DNA of 52,674 nt from Planctomycetota bacterium. GTDB taxonomy: Bacteria > Planctomycetota > JAJSAM01 > JAJVHW01. Positions within the stretch are counted from its first letter, which is position 1, and each line of letters begins with the position of its first letter. The stretch is from positions 1 through 52,674 of the forward strand of contig JAJRPF010000031.1 in assembly GCA_024280885.1 (NCBI GenBank), in the 5' to 3' direction. The notes beneath the pieces are model-generated. The model was not told the origin of the DNA and made no database searches. It saw only the letters and a list, made by a program, of their open reading frames with translations. Position numbers and translations under genes: made by a program. Shown in pieces: positions 36,169 through 45,489 of this stretch.

Positions 36169-39100
36169 TCACCAGACGAGCTTGGGCAGCTTGCGCACGT
36201 AGATCTGCGTGTCGCGGTTGCTGCCCGTCGGGCCCCAGTAGTTGAAGTGGTAGGTGAACTGCGCGTACCCGCCGGCCATGAGGTTCACCTTGAGTCGGGT
36301 GCGGGTCATGCTGTTGTGACCACCCGCGCGCTTGTTCCCGCGCAGCGGTGACTTCGGGATCGAGTACGTGCGCTCGGGCGAGTGGTATTGGATGCAGATG
36401 CCGCGCGGAATACGGGCACTGACCACGGCCCTGGTGACGACGACACCGTTGTCGTTGTGGACCTCGACCCAGTCGTTGTCTGCGATGTCGAGCGACTGCG
36501 CGTCGATCTCATTCATCCACAGCGGATCGCAGCCGCGACCCAGCGTGGTCATGCGCTCGTTCTCGCCGTACGTCGAGTGGATGTGCCACTTGCCGTGCGG
36601 TGTCAGGAAGTTGAGCTCGAGTGTCGGGCCCGTCTTCTGGCTGAAGCGCAGGTCGGCGAACTCCGCCGGAGGCGGTCCCGGCTTGTACGTCGGTAGGTGT
36701 TCACCGAACTCGAGATAGAGCGGGTGATCAAGGTAGAGATGCTGGCGCCCCGTGAGCGTGCGCCACGGCACCATGCGTTCGCGGTTATACGTGAACGGTG
36801 CGTAGGCGCGACCGCCCTCGGTCAGGCCGGACCACATGGGGCTGTTGAGAAGGCGACGCGGCTGGGCCTGCAAGTCCGCGAACTGGACGCGGACGTTGCG
36901 ATTGCCCTCGGCGAGATCCGCGAGCAGCAGCCCGACCTTCTCCTCCATGTCTTTGTACGAACGATAGGCGAGCTCACCGTTCGTGACCGTCGCCAGCCCA
37001 AGGATCACGTTGCAGACATCGCGCCCGCGCTCGAGCGAGAGATGCTCGACCCCGTCGATCTTGCGTGACGGGTTCGACTTGACGAGCGCGTCGTGCACGT
37101 CGGCGATGTCGTAGTGCGTGCCGTGTGCGCCGAGCCCGCCCTTCTTCGGCAGCGGCCCATAGGAGACGTAGCGCTCCCAGGTCTTGGCATAGTCGCGCTC
37201 GACCACGGCGAAGTTCGGCATCGTCTTGCCGGGGATCGCCTCGCACTCGCCGCGGTACCACTCCTTGATTTCCGTCTGCGCCATCTCGGCGGGCGTGTCA
37301 TGGAGGAGCGGCGCCGCGATGATGTCGGTGACGGGCCGCGGGAAGTGTTTCTCAGCGACCTTGGAGAAGCGCTTCGCGATGGCCTTGAAAATGTCCCAGT
37401 CGCTCTTGCTCTCCCAGCACGGCGGCACCGCTGCGGAGAGCGGATGGATGAAGCTGTGCATATCCGTGCTGTTCAGGTCGTCCTTCTCGTACCACGTGGC
37501 TGCGGGCAGGACGATGTCGGAGTAGAGCGCGGAGGTGTCCATCCGGAAGTTGAGATCGACGATCAGATCGAGCTTCCCGGTCGGGGCCTTCTCGTGCCAC
37601 GCCACCTCGCGCAGCGAGTCCGCGGCCATGTCCTCGGAGATGTGATTCGTATGCGTCCCGAGGTAGTGATCGAGGAAGTACTCGTGCCCCTTCGCGGACG
37701 ACATGAGCGCGTTGCCGCGCCAGATGAACCACACGCGCGGCCAGTTCTCTTCCGCGTCCGGGTCCTCGATCGAAAACTTGAGATCGCGGTCGACGAGGCT
37801 CTTGACGACATGCTTCACGATGCCGGCGTTGTCGGTGGCTCCGGCCGCGCGGGCCTCGTCGGCGACGTCGAGTGAGTTCTTCTGGAACTGCGGGTAGAAC
37901 GGCAGCCATCCCTGGCGGACGGCGCGCACGTTGGCGTCGATCGTGTGACAGTCCGCGAAGCCGCCCGGCGTCACGCCGTCGGGGACCGTGTGGTAATCGT
38001 GCGCGCTCTTCTCGTAGCGCCACTGATCGCTGTGGATGTAGTGCCAGCTCGGCGCGTTCTGCAACCGCACGCCGGTCATCCAGTCCTTCGCGAGCGCGAT
38101 GCTCGACCACGACTCCATCGGTGCGAGCTTCTCCTGCCCGACGTAGTGGGCCATGCCACCGCCGTTCGTACCGATGCAGCCGCAGAAGATCATCGAGTGC
38201 ACCGCGGCGCGGTACATGAGGTTCGCGTGGTACCAGTGGTTGACGCCGGCGCCGATGATGACTGTGCACTTGCCGCCGGTGTGCTCGGCGGTGGAGGCCC
38301 ACTGCCGCGCGAAACGCAGCAGTGTCTTGCGGTCGATACCCGTGTAGCGCTCGGCCCAGGCAGGCGTGTACGACTGGGAGTCGTCGTCGTAGTCCGACGG
38401 GTAGTCGCCCTCGAGTCCCTCGCGCGGCACGGCGTACTGCGCCATGAGCAGGTCGTAGACCGTGGCGACCGTGACGGTGGAGCCGTCGGCCAGTTCGAGC
38501 TCGCGAGTCGGCACGTCGCGGTGGACGTTGCGGCCCTCCGCGAAGTCGTCGAGACGGACGCGCGCGCGACTCTCCACGTCACCGAGGAACGTCAGCGCGG
38601 CCTGGATGTCGCTGCCGTCCTTGCCGTCCTTCGGGAGCAGATTCCACTTGCCCTTCGTCTCGCCCCAGCGGTGTCCGACGCTGCCCATCGGCATCTTCGG
38701 GCGGCTGTCGTTCTCATCCCAGACGAGGAACTTCCACTCGCCGTTCTCTTCGTCGGCGTAGTTCGCGACGCGACCCGCGCGGAGAAGCTGCCCCGCTTCC
38801 CACTGGTCGCCGTTCTTCGTCAGTTCGACGAGGAAGGGCGAGTCCGAGTAGATGCGCGTGTAGTCGAGGAACGACTGCGTCTGCTGTTCGTGGTGGAACT
38901 CCTTGAGGATGACGTGGTTGACCGCCATCCACCATGCGCCGTCCTGTCCGGCGTTCAGCGGGATCCACTCATCCGCGTACTTCGCGACCTGTGAGAAGTC
39001 GGGCGAGAAGACGACCATCTTCGTGCCGTTGTGGCGCGCCTCGGCTGCGAAGTGGCAGTCGGGCGTGCGCGTCATGTTCAGGTTGCTGCCCATGACGGCG

Positions 39101-39810
39101 AGGAACTTGGCGTTGAACCAATCGGCCGACTCGTTGACGTCGGTTTGCTCGCCCCAGATCTCGGGCGACGCGTTCGGCAGGTCGCAGTACCAGTCGTAGA
39201 ACGAGAGGCTCGTGCCGCCGATCAACTGCAGGAACCGCGAACCCGACGCGTAGCTGATCATCGACATCGCGGGGATCGGCGAGAAGCCAGCGATGCGGTC
39301 GGGGCCGTGGTCCTTGATCGTCTGCACGCTCGACGCTGCGATGATCTCGAGGCACGTCTCCCAATCGATGCGGCGGAGACCGCCCTTGCCGCGTGCGCGT
39401 TGCCAGCGACCGCGCTTCTCGGGGTCGTTGACGAGCGAGCGCGACGCGGCGACCGGGTCGTCATGCTGCGCGCGCGCCTTGCGCCAGAGGTCGAGCATCG
39501 CGCCGCGGATGTACGGGTACTTCACGCGCAGCGGGCTGTAGAGATACCAGGAGTATGAGATCCCGCGCTGGCAGCCGCGCGGTTCGTACTGCGGCAACTC
39601 GCTGTCGATGATCGGATAGTCGAGTGCCTGCATCTCCCACGTGACGATTCCGTCCTTCACGTGGATGTTCCAGGAACACGAGCCCGTGCAGTTGACGCCG
39701 TGTGTGGAGCGCACCACCTTGTCGTGCGACCAGCGGTTGCGGTAGAACTCCTCCCACTTCCGCGCCTTGGCATCGACCGCGTCGTAGATCCAGCGATTGC
39801 TCGAGGACAT
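36169..39810 (-). CDS. narG: Respiratory nitrate reductase alpha subunit (Mo-bisMGD), or nitrite oxidoreductase-like
   Basis: A 1213-residue catalytic subunit. The N-terminal [11 protein letters not shown] gives the His/Cys ligands of the [4Fe-4S] FS0 cluster; [17 protein letters not shown] is the region that carries the Asp ligand to Mo. There is no twin-arginine signal ([16 protein letters not shown]), so the enzyme should face the cytoplasm, which agrees with two NarK-type carriers in the operon. The ATG overlaps the stop of the upstream cytochrome gene by one base (TAATG). The same fold is used by cytoplasmic-type nitrite oxidoreductase, and the reaction direction cannot be settled from motifs alone. 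Confidence 0.93.
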   Translation of the reverse strand: MSSSNRWIYDAVDAKARKWEEFYRNRWSHDKVVRSTHGVNCTGSCSWNIHVKDGIVTWEMQALDYPIIDSELPQYEPRGCQRGISYSWYLYSPLRVKYPYIRGAMLDLWRKARAQHDDPVAASRSLVNDPEKRGRWQRARGKGGLRRIDWETCLEIIAASSVQTIKDHGPDRIAGFSPIPAMSMISYASGSRFLQLIGGTSLSFYDWYCDLPNASPEIWGEQTDVNESADWFNAKFLAVMGSNLNMTRTPDCHFAAEARHNGTKMVVFSPDFSQVAKYADEWIPLNAGQDGAWWMAVNHVILKEFHHEQQTQSFLDYTRIYSDSPFLVELTKNGDQWEAGQLLRAGRVANYADEENGEWKFLVWDENDSRPKMPMGSVGHRWGETKGKWNLLPKDGKDGSDIQAALTFLGDVESRARVRLDDFAEGRNVHRDVPTRELELADGSTVTVATVYDLLMAQYAVPREGLEGDYPSDYDDDSQSYTPAWAERYTGIDRKTLLRFARQWASTAEHTGGKCTVIIGAGVNHWYHANLMYRAAVHSMIFCGCIGTNGGGMAHYVGQEKLAPMESWSSIALAKDWMTGVRLQNAPSWHYIHSDQWRYEKSAHDYHTVPDGVTPGGFADCHTIDANVRAVRQGWLPFYPQFQKNSLDVADEARAAGATDNAGIVKHVVKSLVDRDLKFSIEDPDAEENWPRVWFIWRGNALMSSAKGHEYFLDHYLGTHTNHISEDMAADSLREVAWHEKAPTGKLDLIVDLNFRMDTSALYSDIVLPAATWYEKDDLNSTDMHSFIHPLSAAVPPCWESKSDWDIFKAIAKRFSKVAEKHFPRPVTDIIAAPLLHDTPAEMAQTEIKEWYRGECEAIPGKTMPNFAVVERDYAKTWERYVSYGPLPKKGGLGAHGTHYDIADVHDALVKSNPSRKIDGVEHLSLERGRDVCNVILGLATVTNGELAYRSYKDMEEKVGLLLADLAEGNRNVRVQFADLQAQPRRLLNSPMWSGLTEGGRAYAPFTYNRERMVPWRTLTGRQHLYLDHPLYLEFGEHLPTYKPGPPPAEFADLRFSQKTGPTLELNFLTPHGKWHIHSTYGENERMTTLGRGCDPLWMNEIDAQSLDIADNDWVEVHNDNGVVVTRAVVSARIPRGICIQYHSPERTYSIPKSPLRGNKRAGGHNSMTRTRLKVNLMAGGYAQFTYHFNYWGPTGSNRDTQIYVRKLPKLVW

Positions 39811-40661
39811 TACTTGCTCTCCATCACGAGGCGACGGCGGACACCGCGGAAGCGGCGACGCCAGATCAGGTCGAACCCGACAAGAATGACGGCGGCGCCG
39901 GCCATGCCGGCGATCAGGAACGCGAACGCGCCGTGGCCCGGAGTCGGCCGGCCGCTCTCGGCCGTCGACTTTAGGTACGCCACCATCGAGAGCACCTCAT
40001 CCGACTCGAGCGGGTGATCCGCGAAGATCGGCTGCATCGTGAGTGACGGTGGCGCGGCCAGCCACGCGGCCAACGGCTTGCGTCCTTCGAGGCGCGAGTA
40101 GACGTCGGTGAGATCCGGGCCGAGACGCCCGCCGCCGAAGCCGCCCGTGCCGTCCACCTGGTGGCAACCGATGCACGCCGGCGCGCCGCTCGCGATGGCG
40201 GTTCCGCCGTTGTAGAGCGCGCGACCGTAGGCGACGTCTTCCTCGGTCAGTGGGCGATCACTCAGTTGCAGTCCGACGAAGCGCGACTTCTCCTTCGCGG
40301 ACTCGACGACGATCAGTTCGACGAGCTTCGTCGCGAGATCCTTCGTCAGCCCCGGCAGCGTGGGCATCACCTGGTCCTTCGCCTCGCGCTTCAGTTCGAG
40401 CGCGTACGCGTCGCCGCCGTTGATGACGCGCGCCGGGTTGACGATGAACGTCGCGAGCCACTCGGGGCCCTGGCGCTCCGTCACGCCCTTCAGGTCAGGG
40501 CCGGTGAGCCGCCCGCCGCCGATCGTGTGGCAGCTCGTGCAGTTCGCCTTGAAGTAGTTGACGGTCTCCTCGGAGACATCCTGCGCGAGCGCGGGTGCGG
40601 CCAGAGCGCCCGTGACTAAGACAGCGGCGAGCAGCGTTCGACCGGTTCGGGAGATCTGCAT
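39810..40661 (-). CDS. narC: Dihaem cytochrome c with C-terminal anchor (NarC-like)
   Basis: The start at 40661 ([14 protein letters not shown]) has a GGAGGA site; the upstream extension to 40718 is not needed. The 283-residue protein has a Sec signal (APALAQ), two class I haem domains (CTSCH near residue 41, CIGCH near 162), a Met-containing PTLPGLT loop, and a C-terminal membrane helix (about 250-270) with a basic tail. Its position just before narG matches narC of Thermus, where a dihaem cytochrome c starts the narCGHJIK operon. It would link NarGHI or ACIII to soluble cytochromes. Confidence 0.85.
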   Translation of the reverse strand: MQISRTGRTLLAAVLVTGALAAPALAQDVSEETVNYFKANCTSCHTIGGGRLTGPDLKGVTERQGPEWLATFIVNPARVINGGDAYALELKREAKDQVMPTLPGLTKDLATKLVELIVVESAKEKSRFVGLQLSDRPLTEEDVAYGRALYNGGTAIASGAPACIGCHQVDGTGGFGGGRLGPDLTDVYSRLEGRKPLAAWLAAPPSLTMQPIFADHPLESDEVLSMVAYLKSTAESGRPTPGHGAFAFLIAGMAGAAVILVGFDLIWRRRFRGVRRRLVMESK

Positions 40662-40864
40662 GGACGGTGGTCCTCCGACTTCACCGTCCTTGTCCCGAAT
40701 CCCGTGCCGGACTTGCACTGCGCGATGCCGTCTGGCCGTAAGTCGCGCGTGCGCAGTTACTTATGCGGGAAGCGTCTAGCGTTGAGGCTGCCTTCCGCCG
40801 CGTCGCCGCGTATGCGCCTCTGGGGGGCTGACCGGCGTAAGTGCTGACGAGGAAGGAGCTTGGC

Positions 40865-40886
40865 GGCGCATACGAGCGTATGCGCC
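40865..40886. repeat. Short palindrome GGCGCATACG-AG-CGTATGCGCC
   Basis: Ten-bp arms around two central bases. The right-arm word CGTATGCGCC also occurs at 40809-40818, making three half-sites in 80 bp. It could be an operator cluster or the end of a small repeat element. Confidence 0.5.
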
Positions 40887-40913
40887 GAAGGCCGCCCAAG
40901 CGGCGGCAACCGA

Positions 40914-41015
40914 CGATACGGAGCCAGGACAGTTTCGGCAGAGTTCGGAGCAGTGGCATCGACACAGCGACGGCCAGCCTCCGAACTCTGCCGAAACTGT
41001 CCTGGCTCCGTATCG
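40914..41015. repeat. Inverted repeat with perfect 37-bp arms and 28-bp spacer
   Basis: Arm 1 (40914-40950) and arm 2 (40979-41015) are exact reverse complements; core GCCAGGACAGTTTCGGCAG. A diverged single copy of the same word is at 51113-51148 (GATACAGCGCCAGGACAG...). Perfect arms and a second genomic copy indicate a mobile miniature element or REP-like element. As RNA it would form a very strong hairpin. It lies 5 bp from the end of a vapC-like gene and may stop its transcription. Confidence 0.8.
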
Positions 41016-41019
41016 CCCC

Positions 41020-41418
41020 TCAGGGAGTGACGCGACGCATTCCGGGGACGAGGTCGAAGTCGCGATCGTATGAGCAGAGCAATGCCGCGCCGGACGCGCG
41101 ATAGACCGCGGCGTGGAGCGCGTCGCGGGCGGTTAGGCGTGGGATCTCGGAGAGCAGCGCGCAGGCGACGTCCATGACCTCGGCCGTGATGGGGAGGACG
41201 ACCGGGATTACCTTCCGCGCGAGCAGATAGATCGCCTCGCCCCGCTGCCACTGCCGGATGGCGCGGTATCGATGGAGGATCTCCTGCAGCACCTCGGCGT
41301 CGATCGCAGCTTCGACCTCCCCGACCGCCACGCGCTCGAGCAGCGCCGCGCTCGGTGCCTTGTGGGGGTGTTCGGCGCCCGCGGCGTACATGAGGACGTT
41401 GGCGTCGAGGAGCATCAT
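41020..41418 (-). CDS. vapC: PIN-domain toxin (VapC-like), module 1
   Basis: A 132-residue PIN ribonuclease. Acidic residues are in MLLDANVLMYA (Asp), EVLQEILHRY (Glu), TARDALHAA (Asp) and SYDRDFD (Asp), the usual quartet. Start at ATG 41418, overlapping the antitoxin stop (ATGA). VapC toxins usually cleave tRNA or rRNA. The product ends 5 bp from the large inverted repeat. Confidence 0.85.
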   Translation of the reverse strand: MMLLDANVLMYAAGAEHPHKAPSAALLERVAVGEVEAAIDAEVLQEILHRYRAIRQWQRGEAIYLLARKVIPVVLPITAEVMDVACALLSEIPRLTARDALHAAVYRASGAALLCSYDRDFDLVPGMRRVTP

Positions 41419-41708
41419 CGCGGCTGATCCTCATCGGAACTCGAACCGGAGTTCGTGTCTGGCATCAGCTCCGCCGGTGACGGCACAGACTCCGCGATCA
41501 TCTCTTCGACCGTGCCGACGGGGAGCCCGAGAGCGACCAACTCCTGCACGGCGGCCATCCGCTCCTCCACATCGTGCAGACCGTAGGTCTCGGTGACGGC
41601 CTCGCGCACGAGGCTCCCCAGACTCGTTCCGCGTCGTGCCGCCAGTTCGGTCAAGCGGCGATGCTGCTCGGGCGAGAGCAGGATGGTCGTCTTCTTCGAG
41701 AGTGCCAT
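41415..41708 (-). CDS. vapB: Ribbon-helix-helix antitoxin (VapB-like), module 1
   Basis: A 97-residue protein starting at ATG 41708, preceded by GGAGG; an ATG at 41720 overlaps that site and is unlikely. The N-terminus TTILLSPEQHRRLTELAARRGTS is an RHH DNA-binding fold; the acidic Ser/Asp-rich tail probably wraps the toxin. It is translationally coupled to the PIN gene. Confidence 0.8.
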   Translation of the reverse strand: MALSKKTTILLSPEQHRRLTELAARRGTSLGSLVREAVTETYGLHDVEERMAAVQELVALGLPVGTVEEMIAESVPSPAELMPDTNSGSSSDEDQPR

Positions 41709-41714
41709 ATACGC

Positions 41715-41728
41715 CTCCATAGGTGGAG
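41715..41728. promoter_or_regulatory. Possible autoregulatory operator of VapBC module 1
   Basis: CTCCA-TAGG-TGGAG inverted repeat overlapping the ribosome-binding site region of the antitoxin gene; a TATGCT -10-like hexamer is just upstream on the minus strand. RHH antitoxins bind such short palindromes. Confidence 0.35.
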
Positions 41729-41794
41729 CATATCACATGGCGCCGACGGACAGTCGTGATGAGAGACCGTACTCTCGCGACGCGACAATCTGAC

Positions 41795-41823
41795 TTGACA
41801 GCCATCGATATGACATATATGTT
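41795..41823 (+). promoter_or_regulatory. Promoter of VapBC module 2, probably leaderless
   Basis: Perfect -35 TTGACA (41795-41800), 17-bp spacer and -10 TATGTT (41818-41823). The start codon at 41830 falls where transcription should begin, and no ribosome-binding site precedes it. The 10-bp palindrome ACATATATGT (41813-41822) covers the -10 and is a likely antitoxin operator. This AT-rich stretch stands out from its GC-rich surroundings. Confidence 0.6.
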
Positions 41824-41829
41824 GATGAC

Positions 41830-42054
41830 ATGGAACGCACGACCGTCTACCTCGACGCCGAACTGAAGCGCAGACTCAAGGATGCCGCCGCACAAGCGCG
41901 TGTCAGCGAGGCCAGCATGATTCGGGAGGCTCTGACCCTCTATCTCGTGAAGAACGAACGCGTGGCCCTGGTGCCGGTGGGGCGGTCGTCCGATGGCGGA
42001 GTCGCGAGTCGCGATGAGCAAGCGCTCGAAGAACTCGGCTTCGGGCGCGAGTGA
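41830..42054 (+). CDS. Ribbon-helix-helix antitoxin, module 2
   Basis: A 74-residue CopG/RHH-type protein. MERTTVYLDAELKRRLKDAAAQ ... SEASMIREALTLYL is a textbook RHH domain; the C-terminus (about 50-74) is the likely toxin-binding tail. It is divergent from module 1 with a 121-bp shared intergenic region. The downstream PIN gene begins 19 bp after the stop. Confidence 0.85.
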   Translation: MERTTVYLDAELKRRLKDAAAQARVSEASMIREALTLYLVKNERVALVPVGRSSDGGVASRDEQALEELGFGRE

Positions 42055-42073
42055 CCATCAGGCTTTCTCGTCG

Positions 42074-42481
42074 ATGATTCTCGCTGACACCAGCGGCCTC
42101 TTGGCGCTACTCGATGCTGGCGAGCCGCGGCACGACGATGTGCGGCGTGCGGTCGAGAGCGACTCCGGCCCGCTGCTGACGATCGACTTCGTGCTGGCCG
42201 AGACCGACTTCTTGGTCCGCTCCCGGCTCGGCGAAGGCGCCGGACGCGCGTTCATCGCTCAGGTCTGTGCCGGTGCGCTCCAGCGCGAGCCGGTGACCCC
42301 CGCCGATCTCTCGCGCGCCGCTGCGATCCTCGCGCAGTTCGCAGATCAGAGCTTCGGCCTGAACGACGCCACCCTCATGGCCGTCGCCGAGCGACTCGGC
42401 ACGCCGGTCCTGACGCTCGACCGCCGGCACTTCGGAGTGTTCCGGACAGAGAAGGCCACCGCCCTCGCGCTGCTGCCCTGA
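42074..42481 (+). CDS. PIN-domain toxin (VapC-like), module 2
   Basis: Start at ATG 42074 (MILADTSGLLALLD); the longer frame from 41993 overlaps the antitoxin. The 135-residue protein shows the acidic residues in ADTSG, AETDFL, LNDATLMAVA and LDRRHFG. LNDA-x-(L)-x-A and the TLDRRHF end are typical of VapC. It pairs with the preceding RHH antitoxin. Confidence 0.88.
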   Translation: MILADTSGLLALLDAGEPRHDDVRRAVESDSGPLLTIDFVLAETDFLVRSRLGEGAGRAFIAQVCAGALQREPVTPADLSRAAAILAQFADQSFGLNDATLMAVAERLGTPVLTLDRRHFGVFRTEKATALALLP

Positions 42482-42574
42482 CGCGACTCTCGCGCTGTGC
42501 CGCACTGACTCCCCACCCGCGTTGCGCGTTGCCGGATGACGTGACACTCTTCGACTACAGCACCGGCGCGAAGT

Positions 42575-44170
42575 TCAGCGCCCGAGCGCCTTCAGGATCT
42601 CGCGCGCTTCTGGCACGTCGCCGACCGTCTCGATGATGTTGCGTGCGACCTTCTCTGCGCCGTCGATGTCGCCGGACAGGCCGAGTGAGATGGACTCGAT
42701 GAACGCGCAGAAGAGTTGCTGCTGCCGCGCGGAGGGGTCTTCGGCGGCAGCCAGTGTTGCCTTCGCCATCTGCACCATCGGAAGGGCTTCCTTGGCGGTC
42801 GCTTCGTCCTCCGACCGGCGGAGTACGAGCGCTGCGACGCCGAGGTTCGTCTTCATCCCCTTCGGATCGAGCGCGAGAGCGGCGCGCCACGCTCCCTCGG
42901 CTTCGTCCGCTTGCTTGAGGAACGCGTGGGCCGTCGCGATCAGCATGCGCTTGTGCGCAGCGTCGCCGTGTTCGAGCCACTCGTTGCCCAGTGTGACAAC
43001 GTCGTCCCAGCGACCGGAAATTGCCAAGACCCTGGCAAGGACGTCCCACGTATGCCGCACGCCGGCGTCCTTGGCGATCGACCGCCGCAGCGTCGCCTCG
43101 GTGGCCGACGCGTCCTGATAGACGAACCACTGCACGCATGCGATCCCCTGGAGCGCGCGCGCCGCCTTTCGCGTGTCGCTCCCGCTCGAGCCCACCATCC
43201 GCCGGAGTCGTGTCACACCCGCTTGGACGTTCGCCTGCGCGGTCTCTGTCAGCGTCGAGAACCCGAACACTCGCTTGCGTCCTCTCGCGGCCGGGTTCGG
43301 TCGCATCGCAGATTTCAGAGCGAGAATCGTCGCGGCGTAGGGGGATGCCGCTACGGTCTGGAGAGCCCTCTCTTGGTCGGCGTCGGACTGCGCCGCCGTC
43401 GCAGCGCCGGACGGATCGCGCACGTCGCGAACGCGAAACGCCCATGCGCGTCGCGCATACGCGGACGCCGCGCGCGCGCCTGAGGCGGCTGCGTCCTCGA
43501 GCGCCGCGATGGCCGAAGTGTAGCTCTCAAGAGCAGCGTCTAGCAGCGCCGCGTCGACGTCCGAGGCGCGGTCCGCGTTGCGGCCGAGCCAGTCATCTGC
43601 TTCCTCGAGCGCGGCGAAGCGTCGCTCGGCCAGTTGCCCGAATGCGCGCAGCGCCGCGACATCCCCCGCCGCCACGTCGCCTGCCCACGCATTCCGCGCA
43701 GCCGCCTGCGCCTTCGTGATGGCGGCTGCGCCACCCGCGTCGTCGCCCGCGGCGACCAGCGCAAGGCCGAGCGATGCGAACGCTTGCCCGTCGTCCGCGT
43801 CCTCGCTCACCCGCTTCCGGAGGAGCGCGACGGCGCGTGCGAGCGACTCCTTCTCGTGCTCGCCGTCGTCCGCGCGTCGGTACGCGGTCGCGAGGTCCAT
43901 CCAGCGCTTCGCGTTCGCGGCGTCCGCATCGACTGCGTTCCGCAGAGTCGCGACGTCGTAACGCAGATCGTCGTAACCGCCCGCCCGTACCACGCCGTCC
44001 ATCCCCGGCACGTAGTACCAGCCGGGGTGCATGACCGACGGGAACCGCACCAATCGTCGCAACTGATCACGATCGACCGACTTCTCCTGAGCACGCGTCG
44101 GCAGCGTGCACAACGCAGCGACAGCGACCATCGTTACCGCGACGAGTGCAGCAATTGACTTCGTGAGCAT
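42575..44170 (-). CDS. Secreted TPR-rich protein of unknown function
   Basis: Start at ATG 44170 (MLTKSIAALVAV) with a GGAAGGGAG site; upstream in-frame codons read a non-signal leader. The 531-residue product has a Sec signal (LPTRAQEK), then mostly alpha-helical Ala-rich repeats of TPR type (WMDLATAYRRADD, FASLGLALVAAGD, WDVLARVLAISGRWDDV). It contains no catalytic motif that I recognise. The neighbour at 44294 is also a secreted TPR protein on the same strand, so the two may form a transcription unit with a scaffold or assembly role. Confidence 0.75.
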   Translation of the reverse strand: MLTKSIAALVAVTMVAVAALCTLPTRAQEKSVDRDQLRRLVRFPSVMHPGWYYVPGMDGVVRAGGYDDLRYDVATLRNAVDADAANAKRWMDLATAYRRADDGEHEKESLARAVALLRKRVSEDADDGQAFASLGLALVAAGDDAGGAAAITKAQAAARNAWAGDVAAGDVAALRAFGQLAERRFAALEEADDWLGRNADRASDVDAALLDAALESYTSAIAALEDAAASGARAASAYARRAWAFRVRDVRDPSGAATAAQSDADQERALQTVAASPYAATILALKSAMRPNPAARGRKRVFGFSTLTETAQANVQAGVTRLRRMVGSSGSDTRKAARALQGIACVQWFVYQDASATEATLRRSIAKDAGVRHTWDVLARVLAISGRWDDVVTLGNEWLEHGDAAHKRMLIATAHAFLKQADEAEGAWRAALALDPKGMKTNLGVAALVLRRSEDEATAKEALPMVQMAKATLAAAEDPSARQQQLFCAFIESISLGLSGDIDGAEKVARNIIETVGDVPEAREILKALGR

Positions 44171-44293
44171 GATGACTCCCTTCCGGCGGCCCCCCGTCCC
44201 CTGATCAACCAACCCGGCACGCGATTTCGACCCCTCGAAGAGCCGCGATCCACCCAGGTCTCTCGTTCCCCATCCCATCCCATCCCCCCGGGG

Positions 44294-45385
44294 CTACTCA
44301 AGCAGTTCCTTGAACTCCGGTCGCTTGCGCGCGGCCTCGAGATCGGAGTCGCTCCTCGCCATCTCCTTGAATTTCGGATCGACAGTGATGGCTGCGGCGA
44401 GCGCCGCGTGGCTCTTCTTGAACTGCCGGCGCAGCGCCTGCGCGCAAGCCAGGTTGTAGAGCCCGCTCGACCAGTTCTCTTGGCCGTTCCGCTTCCCGAG
44501 TGCGATCGCCTTCTTGAGCACCTTCACGGCCTCCGTGAGCTTGCGACGAAAAACAAGCGACGTGCCCAGTCCATCCAGCGCCGCCCAGCGGAGATCCTCC
44601 GAGAGCGGCGACACGCGCGTCTTGTGCAACTTCAGCGCAGCCCGATAGCCCTTCTCCGACACCTCGTAGTCCGACTTCTGCAGCCCGAGTTCGCCGCGCA
44701 GGTAGGCGAGGAAGCTGGAGTTCGCCTCGAGGTCCGGCCTCGCATCGAGCGCTGCGAGGCCGTCGTCCGGGCGATCTGCGTCCTGCGCCGCGAGGATCGT
44801 CCCGATGAGTTTCCCGCGCTCGACCGACCAGCGGCCCGCGGGGATACCGAAGCGTCGCAGATGGGACCGGACCCACTCGCCACCCGGATCGCCTTGCGGG
44901 AACGACAGCAAGACCACGAGTTTCTCGCTCACGTACAGGAACTCCGGATACCGCGCTGACGGACTGCCGGAGTCGCCGTACAGGTAGCTCTTCATCCACG
45001 CTTCGAAGAACTTCGGTACGCCGTCCGCGTACTCGAACCACATCAGCGAACCGGCCTTGCCACCTTCCGCCTGAAACGACTGGCTAGCCTTGCGCGTCGA
45101 CTCGCCGAGACCCTCGAGAAGCCGCTTCAGGGCGTCGGGGAGCTGCTTCGGACCGAGGGCGGCGGGACGGGGAGTCTGGAAGAACGCCCACGGCTGGCGC
45201 GCGGCAGTGGGCAGCCCTTCGACTTCCTTCACGTTCTCCGGCAGGTCGTCCTTCGCGACTCGCAGCGACTCGAACGTGAGCTTCGGCCCCCGCTCGACCT
45301 CCTTGGCGTAGATCGCTGGCGACGTGCTGATCGACGCGAAGGAGAGGGCGAGCAAGAGTGCGGCGGTGAGCGCTCGGATCGTCAT
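44294..45385 (-). CDS. Secreted TPR-containing protein of unknown function
   Basis: A 363-residue protein with a Sec signal (MTIRALTAALLLALSFASI, cleavage near IYAKE). The middle part includes LMWFEYADGVPKFFEAWMKSYLYGD, reminiscent of DUF1570-like secreted planctomycete proteins. The C-terminal third has TPR units (WAALDGLGTSLVFRRKLTEAVKVLKKAI, SGLYNLACAQALRRQFKKSHAAL) and ends in a FKELLE helix. It lies 124 bp upstream of the other TPR gene in the same direction. Function unknown. Confidence 0.75.
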   Translation of the reverse strand: MTIRALTAALLLALSFASISTSPAIYAKEVERGPKLTFESLRVAKDDLPENVKEVEGLPTAARQPWAFFQTPRPAALGPKQLPDALKRLLEGLGESTRKASQSFQAEGGKAGSLMWFEYADGVPKFFEAWMKSYLYGDSGSPSARYPEFLYVSEKLVVLLSFPQGDPGGEWVRSHLRRFGIPAGRWSVERGKLIGTILAAQDADRPDDGLAALDARPDLEANSSFLAYLRGELGLQKSDYEVSEKGYRAALKLHKTRVSPLSEDLRWAALDGLGTSLVFRRKLTEAVKVLKKAIALGKRNGQENWSSGLYNLACAQALRRQFKKSHAALAAAITVDPKFKEMARSDSDLEAARKRPEFKELLE

Positions 45386-45489
45386 GCGGGCGATCGTAGT
45401 CGAGAGCGTCCTCCCGTGCTACGCACGTAGGCGCCAAGTTCGTAGAGCGTCGAGGCACCGATCCGATCCGATGCGCCCGACTGCGGACG

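Larger units (their letters stand above)
40662..41019. other. 358-bp repeat-rich intergenic region upstream of the nar operon
   Basis: No gene is supported. It holds the nar-act leader, three CGTATGCGCC words and a 37-bp-arm inverted repeat, listed separately. I found no Fnr-type TTGAT-N4-ATCAA, Crp-type or convincing sigma54 site in the first 100 bp before narC. Confidence 0.6.

Noticed and set aside
40914..41015. CRISPR repeat or rho-independent terminator as sole explanation of the inverted repeat
   Set aside because: Only two inverted arms, no spacer array, and no T-run; arm length far exceeds a normal terminator.
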